Shown: positions 22,078 to 33,552 of the stretch, one piece after another
Numbering within the stretch: position 1 is the first letter of the stretch
Layout of the letters: each line of letters opens with the position of its first letter
NCBI GenBank assembly: GCA_002270565.1
Contig: NQMI01000064.1
Location: 187,404 to 251,403 of the forward strand
Direction: 5' to 3'
DNA length: 64,000 nucleotides
DNA from: Stenocarpella maydis
Lineage: Eukaryota; Ascomycota; Sordariomycetes; Diaporthales; Diaporthaceae
Notes under the pieces: generated by a model
Databases searched by the model: none
The model's input: only the letters and a program-made list of their open reading frames with translations
What the model was told of the DNA's origin: nothing
Made by a program: the position numbers and the translations under genes

Positions 22078-23123
22078 CTACAGCAGGCTCTCGCCTAGCG
22101 CACACCTGACCAAGCTGCACCCCGCGCGCACCGTCTCGCCTGCGCCGGGGTCATTCTCGCCGGCCACCAGGCTAGGGTTGACCTCGACGAGGTCCATGGC
22201 GATCAGGTTGCCGGTCTCGTGGACGCACTCGGCGATGTAGTCGCCTTCTCGCAGTGTCAGGCCCCCGCGGACGGGGGTGCCCGTGCTGGGGGCCCACTGA
22301 GGGTCGAGTGCGTCGACATCGAAGCTGAGGTGGATGGGTGTGTCGTTGCCAATGTGTGCGAGGGCCATCTCCATGACGCGACCGATGCCGTGTCTGTTCG
22401 ACGGTGTCAGCTGTTGTCCATGCAAGGAGTCGGGAGAGGAACGGACCTGTCAATATCAAACATGCTGAAGGCCTTGATGCCATTCTCCCTCAGTATCCTC
22501 TTCTCGCCCGGGTCGACGTCCCGCAGACCGATGTAGACCAGCTTCCGCAGCGACAGGCGGTTTGACTCTTCCAGCCAGCCAAAGTACTCCTCCTTGTCCT
22601 CATTGGCCAGCCCCGTCAGGAAGGCAACAGGCATGCCGTGGATGTTGCCCGAGCCAGACGTCTCTGGGGTGTTGATGTCCGCGTGGGCATCGACCCAGAT
22701 GACGGCGATCTCGCGGTTGAGCCTCTCGCGGATGGCTTTTGCGGTGCCGCCGATGGTGCCGACGGCGATGGAGTGGTCGCCGCCCAGGGTCAGGACGAGG
22801 CGGCCCTGGCTGGCGTGGCTGTAGACCTGGTCGGCGATGCGGCGGGTGACTGCAGAGACGGCCTTCGGGTTCTTCATGCCGCGGTAGGGAGGGTCGCTGC
22901 CAGGCGGGGGCACCAGGTCGGTGTACAGGTGGACGGTGTCGTCGCCGTGCAGCCTGTAGCCCAGCTCATCGCGCAGCTGGGTCAGCAGGCCGGACTCGAT
23001 CAGGGCGGAGGGGGCAGCGTCGACGCCTGGCTTGCACTGGTTTGGAGGCAGTGTTAGCTGCGGTCTAGAGTCTCGTGGAAGTGGCCAATTCTTTTCTTTT
23101 GCGTCCAGATTGTGCTTGTTTTT

Positions 23124-23154
<31 letters not shown>

Positions 23155-23234
23155 GGTCCCACCTGTCCACCAGAGAAGCCCACGGCCACCACACCCAGGT
23201 CCTCTGGGTTGGTCAGGAACCTGGACTTGGTCAT
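22078..23234 (-). CDS. CAR1: Arginase
   Basis: Hydrolyses L-arginine to ornithine and urea; Mn-dependent, cytosolic in fungi. Exons 23234-23163, 23036-22447 and 22393-22078 give 326 codons including the stop (325 aa), in frame. Metal-ligand motifs are GGDHSIAVGT, DAHADINTPETSGSGNIHG and SFDVDALDP, with PVRGGLTLREG containing the conserved Glu. The N-terminus KSRFLTNPEDLGVVAVGFSGGQ is typical. Intron 1 contains a C23-A15 homopolymer (T15G23 on the plus strand) right after the donor. A 43-codon ORF upstream with excellent start context overlaps the arginase ATG. Neurospora arginase is known in two N-terminal forms and Aspergillus agaA has leader-mediated arginine control, so the leader deserves attention. 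Confidence 0.95.
23119..23156. repeat. T15-G23 homopolymer in arginase intron 1
   Basis: Fifteen T followed by twenty-three G on the plus strand, so C23A15 in the transcript, a few bases after the intron 1 donor. Length in the assembly is probably unreliable. Confidence 0.9.
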
Positions 23235-23362
23235 GCTTGTGTTGAGGCCTTGTATTGGTTGTAGTGGCCGTACGAGACACTGGCCTTGCGCTCCTTGGTA
23301 GGGCTGCCGTTGCTGTCGCCAGCCGCAGGGGCAGTGCGGTCTTCGAGGGTTGGAGGGACCAT
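23231..23362 (-). promoter_or_regulatory. 43-codon upstream ORF overlapping the arginase start (ATGA)
   Basis: Starts at 23362 in the context CCACCATGG and encodes a 43-aa peptide beginning MVPPTLEDRTAPAAG and ending YNQYKASTQA. The TGA stop shares bases with the arginase ATG (ATGA). Codons are mostly C- or G-ending, as in true genes here. It may be a regulatory uORF with reinitiation, or the N-terminus of a longer arginase separated by a one-base change. The two cannot be told apart from this sequence alone. Confidence 0.55.
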
Positions 23363-25403
23363 GGTGGATTATTCGGAAGGGCTGTAGGGGTGAGGTGGCG
23401 GTTGGGCTCCTTTTTTATGGGAGATGTCTGTGTTCCCCTGGGAGATGGTGGTGGTGGTGGTGACAAGACGAGACGGCTGAATACCGAGTTTGAGTGTCGG
23501 CGCCCTCCGGCTCTGCGGGCCAGAAAAGACGGAAAGCAGGTAGCTCGAGAGAAAGTGACGTTGGGCCGGTTGCTAGTGCGCAACCTTGGGGGCTCCGAGT
23601 GAGGGTGCGCTCTTGGCAGCGTGCACGGAGGCGTGGGATGTCAACAGCAAACGAGCCTCGAGCCGGAGCGGAGTGGATCTTGAGCTGGGCGGAGCTGGAG
23701 CTGAAGCCGAAGCTGCTGAGGGGCTGGGCGGGCTTTGCTTGTGAATATCAGATGCCTGTTCAGTTCCTCTCTCCGTCGCTTGGTCCTTTCCTGTGGCGAC
23801 GGGCGAGTCGTGCCGGTGAGGGTGTGATGATCTATGGGCGGGATACCAGATCTCAATTGCACTGCACGCTGGCTGCATGTACTCGGGCCATTCAGGTATT
23901 GTCAATCAATGTCGTGTTGCCCGGCCGGTCTGGAAAATGGCTCACCCAAGAGGGAGAGGGCGAGCGAGAGGCGATAGGGGTGGCGGCCATCCTTTAAATA
24001 GACGGGACTGGCCGGGCTGGACGGCACTGGGCTGGGCCATTGCCAACTCAACTCGACAGGAAGACATGAATGAATGGATGGGTGGATGGATGAGCGTCGG
24101 CATCGGCATCGGTGAAAGGGGCGCAGGGCCCAAAAAGTGAGTGTGCAGGCAGGCGTGTGCAGGCGGCCCAGCCCGACCGCCTATCTTGTCCGGTCGGTTG
24201 CGCGCCATTTCGTAACAAATTGAGTAACATCAAAGCCAGACCAAGAAGGGGGCCGTGATGATTTTTCTGGTGTTGTCCCCTAAGTGCAGGTATAGCCATC
24301 TCCTGCACTTAGGGGAAGCCGCGTCCCCGCGAGCCCTGGGGCTGCCCTTGCCTGGCCCTTGCCTAGCCCTTGCCTGGCCCTGGCCCTGGCCCATGTACGG
24401 AGGATGCACCCTTGTCTGGCTCCGTCATCGGGTTCCCACCTGCTGCTCTCGGCTGGCTTCAGCCTCCACCTCTCTTGCTTATCTCGAATCTGCCAACCGC
24501 TCCTTCCTTTCACCGGCCTCACCTGCCGAGCTCGTGGCAGGCTAGAGCCGTGTCCAGCCGCCTTCCTCACCTGGCTGCTTGCTGCTTTTAAACCTTGTCG
24601 GTGAGCAGTGGAAGGTTTGTCCTGTCATCTTGTTATTACGGCAACCACGTATATCCTATGGACGACATATGTGCTCCAGATCAATGAAGATTGCATCTGT
24701 CACTGCCTCTTGGTCCACACTTCTCCTCCAGACCACTCGCTGGCACATCATTCTCCTGACATGCATGGTTGTCTGTCTGCTGTCAAACAAACGGAAACAC
24801 GCTCGGCATAATTCTGTCAGGTATTATTCTGCAGCCCCAGTCTTCTGGCAATGGCACTCCTGAAGGGCTTGCCAAAGACAGGCAATACCGTGTTCAGCCC
24901 CCTCGGTTTCCAATATGCCCCCAATATAGACCAGCTGGGAGTGTCAATTGCAGAGACTGGCATCAGACGGAGAGCACTGCACGCCACCGTCAACAACGCC
25001 GACCGGGCGAGGATATAAAGTGGGCACATACAGTACCAAAGTATATAACTAACCAGTAAGTAAGCCAAATAGCAGTTAACACATGCTTAACAAGTTATGC
25101 GTCGCAGAAAAGTCAACCCTTGATCTTGCTCTTTCCAGGATGTGAGTTATGAATACATATGTAGGAAGGAACCCTTCCCTCCCATCCCACGCCGCAGTTC
25201 TTTCTGAGTAGAAGGCACTCCCTCAAGCATCTTAACTATCTATCATATCCCGTTCCAGCGAGCCTCACCAAACGGTGTCCAGATGTTCGTAACCTAGACC
25301 GTGGCCGTAGGAGTGTATGCCTTGTCTTCTCTACTGCCCCTGCTTTTGAGTCACAGGAGCTTCTTTTAATGAGATAGCGGAAATTTCATTATACTTGAGT
25401 AGG
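23363..25403. other. Intergenic between arginase and the copia element
   Basis: About 2 kb without a supported gene. It includes a CCTTGCCTGGC-type short repeat (about 24346-24392) and the 14-bp inverted repeat at 24277-24315. Confidence 0.5.
24277..24315. repeat. Perfect 14-bp inverted repeat with 11-nt loop
   Basis: CCCCTAAGTGCAGG (24277-24290) and CCTGCACTTAGGGG (24302-24315). It is not followed by a T run and lies about 900 bp upstream of the arginase gene. Could be a hairpin, a relic of a small inverted-repeat element or a dimer-binding site. Confidence 0.75.
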
Positions 25404-25618
25404 TGTGGCAATAGTAGTGTGCAACAGCACATTGGTGGGCTATCGCTACAGCCACCGTACTGTAGCCAGAGGGCGTAGTTGCTTACTAAGCAACTACCAC
25501 CCACTATATAGACCCGAGATAGCTGGCGGGCTACGCCCACTGCACCCACTACTCAAAAGACAGAGAGAAATACAAGAACAACACCCCACTCGTATTGCAA
25601 TACGTGACCCATCCAACA
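25404..25618 (+). repeat. 5' LTR of the copia element
   Basis: Starts TGTGGCAATAGTAG and ends CCCATCCAACA. Contains a perfect 10-bp hairpin (GTAGTTGCTT / AAGCAACTAC, 25475-25497) just before a TATA-like CACTATATAGACC. Differs from the 3' LTR at roughly ten positions. Composition is far more GC-rich than the interior. Confidence 0.93.
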
Positions 25619-26389
25619 CTAATCAGTGGTTACAAGGGCAACCACAGATTAGCAAGGATTAAAGAGACAGATCATTACTGCTTTAATAGTAGCTATGCTA
25701 ACAGTACTAATAGCATTACTCCTTAAAGATACTCCGGTAGTCTTCAGCAACATTATTACTACCCATTGTAAGAAGAAGAGGGCTCTATATGCATAACGCT
25801 ATACTCTACCTTTATCTTACGTGCATCTATCACACTCTAAGTATCATCAGAAAGCAATTGCAGAATGCGTGAGACTGCATAACATTGCTAACCTATAGCT
25901 ATTCTTGAAGATAACGCTAGAGATATTACTACTTTAGCACCCATTAGCAACTACCCCAGCAATCCCCTTGGTAATTAGCTACACCAACCAAGGTTAACCT
26001 TACTAGCCGGCATATCTTTACTACCCCTACTAATAGCTTACCCCTATATACTCACTACCCCTTGTTACTATCTTTTTTACCCCTACTTTACCCCAGCATA
26101 CCCCTATTCTTTACTATAATACTATATATTAACTATATAATCTGCATATTATGATAGCGAACCCCTATAATGAAGATAATACCCCTATGGTATTAGCATT
26201 AATAGCCATATTAACAGTTACTATTAGTCTGAACCCTATTAACTTGTTAGATATGATTAAGGATACATTACTCAGGGAGGCTACTGCTAAGATGAGCCTT
26301 AACCCCAGTCTATAGGGGGTAGACCTGGATCCAGATGCCCTGAGTAACTTAAGACTATACACAATTTATCTTAATACCTATATATAAGC

Positions 26390-29300
26390 ATACTATTAAG
26401 CATACATAAGGTATACCGGCTAGGAAGTCTATATTAACTTTAAGGATAACTTTAGGGACTAGAAAGAGCAAACATTTAGAGTAATCTATTATAATATCCT
26501 TATTACTCTTAAGAAGATACTATAAAGTAAGAGAATATACCTATAGGTTAATAACAATATAAAGGCCTTTATAGAACTATTAGAGATAGATTCCCTACTA
26601 AAAGCCCCAGCATCCACACAATACTAGTACTAATAGATAATATAGTTAAAGAAAAATTATAACTATATCCCCTTTAACAATAGTCTATCATTTAAGGAAT
26701 GCCAACTAGCACCAAGTAGTAATAGAGGAATAGGCCCAAGTACCTATAGACCTATATTACAACCTACTGCCCCAGCTATACCCAGATCTCAGTCCCCATC
26801 CCATTAGCTATAGGGCATATACAACTATAAGACTTCTGATGGCTATAAATCACCACTGAAGTGGGAGGAATTCCGAGCTGCCTATGAGAAGCATGCTATA
26901 ATCCCTCCGCAACAGCTATATGCTATACTACTAGAGAAGGGTATATCTACCAATATAGCTAAGTACTACTTAAATAATGAGAAATTCACTGAAGTAATGA
27001 ATAAAGTACTTAATAATAAAATCCATCTCTTTTATAATATCTCCAAAAACAACTACCTATACCTAACTTACTTCTGGGCAGCATTACCTATAATATTAAA
27101 GGGTAAAGCTAAGGATTTTTATATATAGTTAATTACAGATAAGGATACCTTTACTATAATATATATTAAACTTAAGCAATAATTTAATATAGAGAGCAAA
27201 TAATAAGTATATTTAATAATATAGAATACTACTATTTTTGCATTAATATAGCAGAAAAATAAGGGCAAAACCTCATTGAAAATAGTAGAAATCTTAATTA
27301 AAAATATAAAGTAATACTCCCAAATACTTAGCTATAAAGAAGCACTAATAAACAAACTACTATATAATAACCTCATCTATACTATATGCAGTATACCCAA
27401 GTTCTACTTTATTAAGCTAATAGCCCTAGCTACTGCTAACGAAGTATATAATATGCTCCATTATTATACTATATCATTAGGGCCTTAATGCCCCTCCTAA
27501 TCATATACTATAGAGCAAGGCAATAATAATGGACAGGATAGTAACTATAATGAGGATAAAGAACAAGATAATAAGCAGTACCTTAATAGTAATTAGTTCT
27601 ATCTTAACTGCTAGTATAATAACAACCAGCAGCATAGAGGCAACTACCTAAGGAACTCTACGCGTGGGCAATATCCCCCAGGATAAGGCAATTACTATCC
27701 CCAAAATAACTTCCAGCCGCTCTTTAAAGGATGTAACCGCCCCTATAAAAGGAATAATAGAAATAATCCCCTATATAAGAAGAAATGCTTTATTTACTAG
27801 AAGGAAGGATGCTAATTATTAAATCACTCTTTTAAAGAGCGCTAAAGGGCTAAAGGCATATATATAAATATATATAGCACTATAAACCAACCCCCTTTAA
27901 ATAATAAATTTCATGCGTTCCTTGTTAACTATAAGGGTATTAATTATAAGGGCAATAACTAGGAGAGTATTAGCATGTTTATTAGTAATACCAAAGCCCA
28001 AGAAAACTACACATAGCTGGTAGACCAAGCTTTCCTTTATACCTTTGGTATTAATAATAATAAGGAGAACTAGGACAGCCCTAGCTCCATAACTAATGAG
28101 AATAATGTTGGCAGCAGTAATAATAAAGCTAATAAGGAAGCTATTAATATTAAGGAAGTCTTCATAATAGACAACTACTCGCGCCAGCGCTTCCAGGGGA
28201 TCCTCCCAGATACCAGCGCAGCCAACTATTCCACTGCCGGGTACAACCAATTTACTGCTCTACAGCAACTATTACCTATTACTCTTGATAAGTCTTATGC
28301 AAGCAAAGCATTAGTTTGCTTTAGACTAGGAAAACTACTATAATTAATAGGAGCAACTATAATTAATATAGCAGCTGGTAACTTAACATTCTATATAATA
28401 AAAATAGCAACCCCCTTCCTCTTATATATACAAGATATGAATGTATATTTACTCTTTATGCAAAATATAATTAATGAAGTTATATAATACAAGCTAAATT
28501 AGCAGTATAAGAAGATATTTTTCATTACTTGAAAGTAGGAACACCTATAGTTCCTTATAAATATTAATAAGAATAATAATACTCCCATTTTCTTTCTTAT
28601 AGAAGTCAAACTATAGCGGCTATATAGATAATTTAGGCACCCATCTATTAATTATCTTTCCTAGCTATTAATAGGCACGGGCTATAATATTAATTCCTTA
28701 GCATTAGAGGCTACTACTAAGTTCTATCACCACTGCTAAATATACTCTCCTATACCCTAAAGATTCAAGTTCAACCTCCGTGATAATGTTAACTTCAACT
28801 ACAAGGTTGTCATAAATGTAATATACTTAATAGGCCTTCCTATACTACACATTATTAATTTGGCTACTTCCTTTCAAGCCGGACAATTCTTACCTTCTCT
28901 TTCTACTAAAGATATATAGGAAGCCCTATAAAGTTACTAAATTAATACATATATAGGTCCCCTGGATTGCCTTATATTTAATACAGGAACTAACTTTGCT
29001 TCTAGTAGGTTTAAGAGTACAGTATATATTATAGGGATCATATATAAGTAGATACCTGCAGAAGTATATTAGTTAATTAGTAAAGTAAAGTAATATTATA
29101 CTCCTTTATATAGGGCTTTTAATATCTTATATACTAAGTTATTAACCATATTTACTAAGGAAGCTATACTATAGATAAGCTTTATAGCAGTTAACAATAT
29201 GGTTGGCCTGGATAGCCTTATGCTAACTCTCCTAGTATTTGGAGCATACCCACATATAACAGAAGACTCTGCCCCTATGCCATCTACTCTAAGGAGAGCT

Positions 29301-31430
29301 GAGGCAGTATAGAAGGCAATAAAGGAGATCAGAAGAATTAATACAGCATGCAAAATCAATAAAGCATTATATATAAAAAATAGCCCAAATATATTAGGAA
29401 TCTTAAGCCTTCCACTCTAGAGCAAAGTATGCATATAGCAAGAAAAGACTAGGTAGTAAGGCCTATATAAACTGCTCTCTATTAATAACTATAATATAAT
29501 AATTAACCTACTAAATAAACCAGTTATTTTCTAGTTAACCCTTATATAGCTATACTATTAGGATAAAGAAGGACCTATTAATTTGCTAAACCCTAACAAT
29601 ATCCCTAAGGAGCTAATATGCTTTAAGTCAGACCCTATACCAGCTATCCTTAACCTGGTAGTCCCTGATTGATGAGGATGGCCATAGGGAATTAAGACCA
29701 ATTAAAAGGCAATTATTACTATAGATGATAATAATAATAACCCTGCTGGTAATAATAATAATAATAAGGTGGAAGATGAGATTATCACCCATACATTCCT
29801 TACCTAATGTGAAATTAAGAACTATAAACTCGCTCTAAAGCTCTGCTAGGATAGCATTATTACTACCTTACGCAACCCCTTTAAGGAGTCGGATAATAGG
29901 AAAGTATCCAAGCTAATTAGTTAAGGAGTATTCCAGTTTGAGTAGTTTAATAAGAGGAAATACAGAGGAATATAGATCTTTAAGTCTCACATTATTAGGG
30001 AGACTAAGGGCAAAACTAAGAGGCTATATAAGAAGTTCTGCCTGGTTATAGCTAGCTTTAGGGATCTTATAAAATATAAGATCCTTATATAATTACTAAC
30101 AGTATAATATGTAAGTTATTAACTCCTTCTTGCCCTTATGCCTTCTTTAATAACCAAGGGACTACATCTTGAACTCCGTAATATTACCCAGGCCTATCTA
30201 TAATTAAAATCTATACTTAAGAGGCCTATCTTATGCTACCGTCCTCCTAAAATAAGGGGTAAATACCTGGCTGGTATAATCATAAGGGTAATCAAGCCTT
30301 TATATAGCGTTGCTAAAGCCAGCATATACTAGTAGGCTATATATTATAAATACTATATCGAGAAGCTGGGGATGATTATATCTGTATATAACCTGTGCCT
30401 CTTGATAGCTGACTATAGCAGTAAGGATATCTTTGGTATTACTGCTATATAGACTAATGATACCCTTACCCTTTATACCCTAGCTTTCTTAGAACTTAAG
30501 GAGCAAAAGATTAAGAAGGAGGAGATCTGCTATAAGCTAAAGGATAGATTAACCCTTAAGAGATTACTAGACTTTAATGGCATAAAGATCATAATATTAC
30601 ATAATAGCATTATACATCTTGGACAGAAGGGCTAAGGGGCAAAGATATAGCCAATTAATTGCACAGCTATAGATTGTATTCAATAGTATATAGAATAACG
30701 CATATAAGGAGCATATCTAGCTTCTATTTGCTATCTAGAAGTAGCATTTGACCTCTCTATTGCAGCACAAATTCAAGACCCTAAAGAAGAGGACTATACT
30801 AAGTTAAATAGGCGGCTAAAGTAGTAAGCAAACTACCTTAACCATGGCCTTAACTACATTCCTCTGGACCTCATAGCAGCCAAGTTGATAATCTTTATAA
30901 ACGGGTCTTTTATTAACAATAAGGACCTCAATTCCCAAATTAGCTATATAATTACTCTAGTAAATAAAAAGCAAACCAAGCAACTATCTATATAGAAGAT
31001 CACCGGAAATATCCTCCATTAGTTATTAATAAAATATAAGAGGGTTATACGCAGCATACTTACTTCCGAGATTTACAGCATAGTCAATAACTTTAATATA
31101 GGGATTATAATATCAGCTACTTTGCACCAGGTTATTAAACGCCTGAGTCTACCAAAGATCCCTCTCATCATCTATACAGACTCATACTCATTATATAAAT
31201 ATCTAGTCAAGCTAGGGATAATAAAAGAGAAACACCTAATAATTAACGTGATAGCATTAAGGCAGTCATACGAGAAGCATAAGATCTATGAGATCCAGTA
31301 AATTACTAGGAACTATAACCTAGCGGATGCCTTTACAAAGAGTACACCAAATAAGGCGCTAGAATGCCTCATTAACAACAATACCCTTATTATTAAGGTG
31401 GAAGGATATATATACTATAGTTAGTTAGTA
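26390..31430 (+). pseudogene. Copia gag-pol remnant with many stops
   Basis: Gag-like text (KWEEFRAAYEKHAI, YFWAALPIILKGKAKDFY) lies near 26850-27130. A mutated zinc knuckle (CFIY-KEGC...NHS) lies near 27788-27830. Integrase (VINVIYLIGLPILHIINLA, GTNFASSRFKSTVYIIG) lies near 28810-29040. Reverse transcriptase/RNase H text (FINGSFINNKDLNSQISYII, IYTDSYSLYKYLVKLG, NYNLADAFTKS) lies near 30895-31350. Dozens of in-frame stops, mostly at former Trp, Gln and Arg codons, fit RIP. No functional product is expected. Confidence 0.85.
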
Positions 31431-32569
31431 ATAACCCCTTCCTCTACCTAAATACTATATGAGGGATTATAACAATTGCTGCAAGAACAGCTATATGCTG
31501 ACTTGCCCAGCAAAAGCATACTCAATAGTAATTGACTAACTAATGCAAATTGGTTAGCAATATACCAACGTAATACCAATGCTGCCCTATATAAAGGAAG
31601 AATTACTACTTCCCAGCACCCTAAGCCCTGGATGGAAGTTAACAAGTACCTTGAGATATAAAAAGAGATTACACAATACTAACAACTAGCAAAACTTCAA
31701 ATCCCTATCAACTAGTTACCTGTGTCTTACCCTAAGGAGCTATATAATTGGCCAGTATATAGTTCAAATCCATCCCAAGGGCGAGACCTTATAGCTAAGA
31801 TTTTTATAGTAGTGCCTATATACTAAGGGTTTAGATAACGAGGGTTACCACTATCCCACGGGCATTTAAGTTGCTAGCTGTACGTATTAAGTATCCCCGA
31901 TCAAGATTTCGCGGTCTTAACTCCTGCTTAACGTGTGTTTTACATACTTACTAAGAGCAGCATCAGATATTACACACTCTACTACACATTTTGTTAATAA
32001 GTTAGCTCTAATATACCATTTATTACTATCTGCTATAATCCCTACCTAATCTAACTACTACCTTATCCACACCTACTAACTCTTGCTATTAGCCTCTAAT
32101 GGAGAGGGCTTTACTGAGTATTCTTCCCCTAAATAGCCTTGGGTGAAGAGGGCTTTTATAGATTAAGTTATTATTGAAACTTATTATTAATGTCTACTAT
32201 TGGATTAATAGCTAATCTAGATTATACTTAATTTAGTTAATTATTAACACTTAGTAAAGAGAGAGAAGGAGTCCGGAAGGCCGGATAGTTATTATTCTAG
32301 TTCTAGGGAGTTCAGGCAATTATTATTCCAGCTTTAGGTAAATCCTTATTCAACCTGTGGCCTATAGGCGAAGGAAGCATGAGTCCTTATCATGTATTTC
32401 TTTTAAAACCCTTAAGTACTAAAGATAATAAATGGGTAGTATATATTAATGGAAGCAGATATTTTATATATGGAAAATATTATATTGTGCCGGACTGTAT
32501 AATTATAGGCTCCTAGCTTCTAGAGGAAGTAGGGATTGCTATAATATGCTAGGCCTCTCCGAGTACCTA

Positions 32570-32740
32570 TATTTGATGGGCACTTAGTATAATGGTATAT
32601 TTAATGAACTTAGAAAAGGCGCTGCTACAACTAAAAGCAACGGCAATATAAGGATTCTAATGATAAATATAGCAATTCTTTTGTTCTTATTACAATAGCG
32701 AGAGCGTGAGTTTAACTCCACGCCTGGGATTTTTTTTACT
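32570..32740 (+). other. Possible pol III (tRNA/SINE-like) relic
   Basis: TAGTATAATGG (32585-32595) fits the A-box consensus. AGTTTAACTCC (32709-32719) looks like a B box with RIP-type changes and sits in a T-arm-like palindrome, followed by TTTTTTTT (32730-32737). The A-to-B distance is too long for an ordinary tRNA, so a tRNA-derived repeat inside the element is more likely. Weak. Confidence 0.25.
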
Positions 32741-32767
32741 ATGATTTTTAAAAGAAAAGACTACCAG

Positions 32768-32984
32768 TGTGGCAATAGTAGTGTGTAACAGCACATTGGT
32801 GGGCTATTGCTACAGCCACCGTACTGTAGCCAGAGGGCGTAGTTGCTTACTAAGCAACTACCACCCACTATATAGACCCGAGATGGCTGGCGGGCTACGC
32901 CCACTGCATCCACTACTCGAGAGAGATAGAGAGAAATACAACAACAACAACCCACTCGTATTGCAATACGTGACCCATCCAACA
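32768..32984 (+). repeat. 3' LTR of the copia element
   Basis: Same ends and same hairpin (32839-32861) as the 5' LTR. Preceded by a purine-rich tract. A few transitions distinguish the two copies. Confidence 0.93.
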
Positions 32985-33552
32985 GAAATTAAATTTTAAA
33001 ATACAGAAAAATTAAATTTTAAGAACTTTAGTTTTATAAATTATTTTATACATGCTATTATGTAGGAGTAATTTCTAAAATACATTTATTATATATAATG
33101 GCTATTACTATATTTATATTATGGATTGTTTGGTTTTATTAGTTTAATTTGATTTATTATTATGCTTTGAAATGGGGGTGTTGGTATGGGAATGGTGGCC
33201 CATATCATGGGGTGGCCCAGATGTGGGCCGGCCACGGTAAACCAAACTCTTGAAGTTTTATTTTGATAGTCTTTTGTGTTTCTAGGTCCGGGCAAATATG
33301 GAGAGAACAGCAAGTTATTTCTAGAACACAATGTTTTAAGACATTCAATAAGACCTGCCCATGAAAGAATGACTGCTGAACTTGTTACTGGGGGCAGAAT
33401 TTGAATGCCTGCACTGAATATATTTCCGATTCAAGTTCATGCATTGTGGCAACGTGCTAGTCTATTTATGTACCTAGGCAGCTGAGCAGAGGTGCACTCA
33501 TTTGAACTGAAGTATAAATAGACCTCTTATCGCAAGGAGAAGAGGAACAGGC
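32985..33552. other. AT-rich flank downstream of the copia element
   Basis: Contains a short direct repeat ATTAAATTTTAA (about 32988 and 33010) and a GGTGGCCCATATC-like motif repeated imperfectly near 33195-33225. No gene. Confidence 0.5.

Larger units (their letters stand above)
25404..32984 (+). mobile_element. Ty1/copia-type LTR retrotransposon, RIP-degraded
   Basis: A 7.6 kb element bounded by similar LTRs (215 and 217 bp, TG...CA ends). Gag, integrase, reverse transcriptase and RNase H pieces read in order on the plus strand, broken by very many TAA/TAG codons typical of C-to-T mutation by RIP. The order gag-INT-RT-RNaseH defines Ty1/copia. A purine tract lies before the 3' LTR (32750-32760). 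I see no matching target duplication: GTAGG precedes and GAAAT follows the element. Confidence 0.92.

Noticed and set aside
27897..31645. Several minus-strand open frames in the AT-rich block
   Set aside because: The retrotransposon reads on the plus strand; these are chance frames in RIP-mutated DNA.
25399..32989. Target-site duplication around the copia element
   Set aside because: GTAGG before and GAAAT after do not match. The element may have recombined or its flanks mutated.
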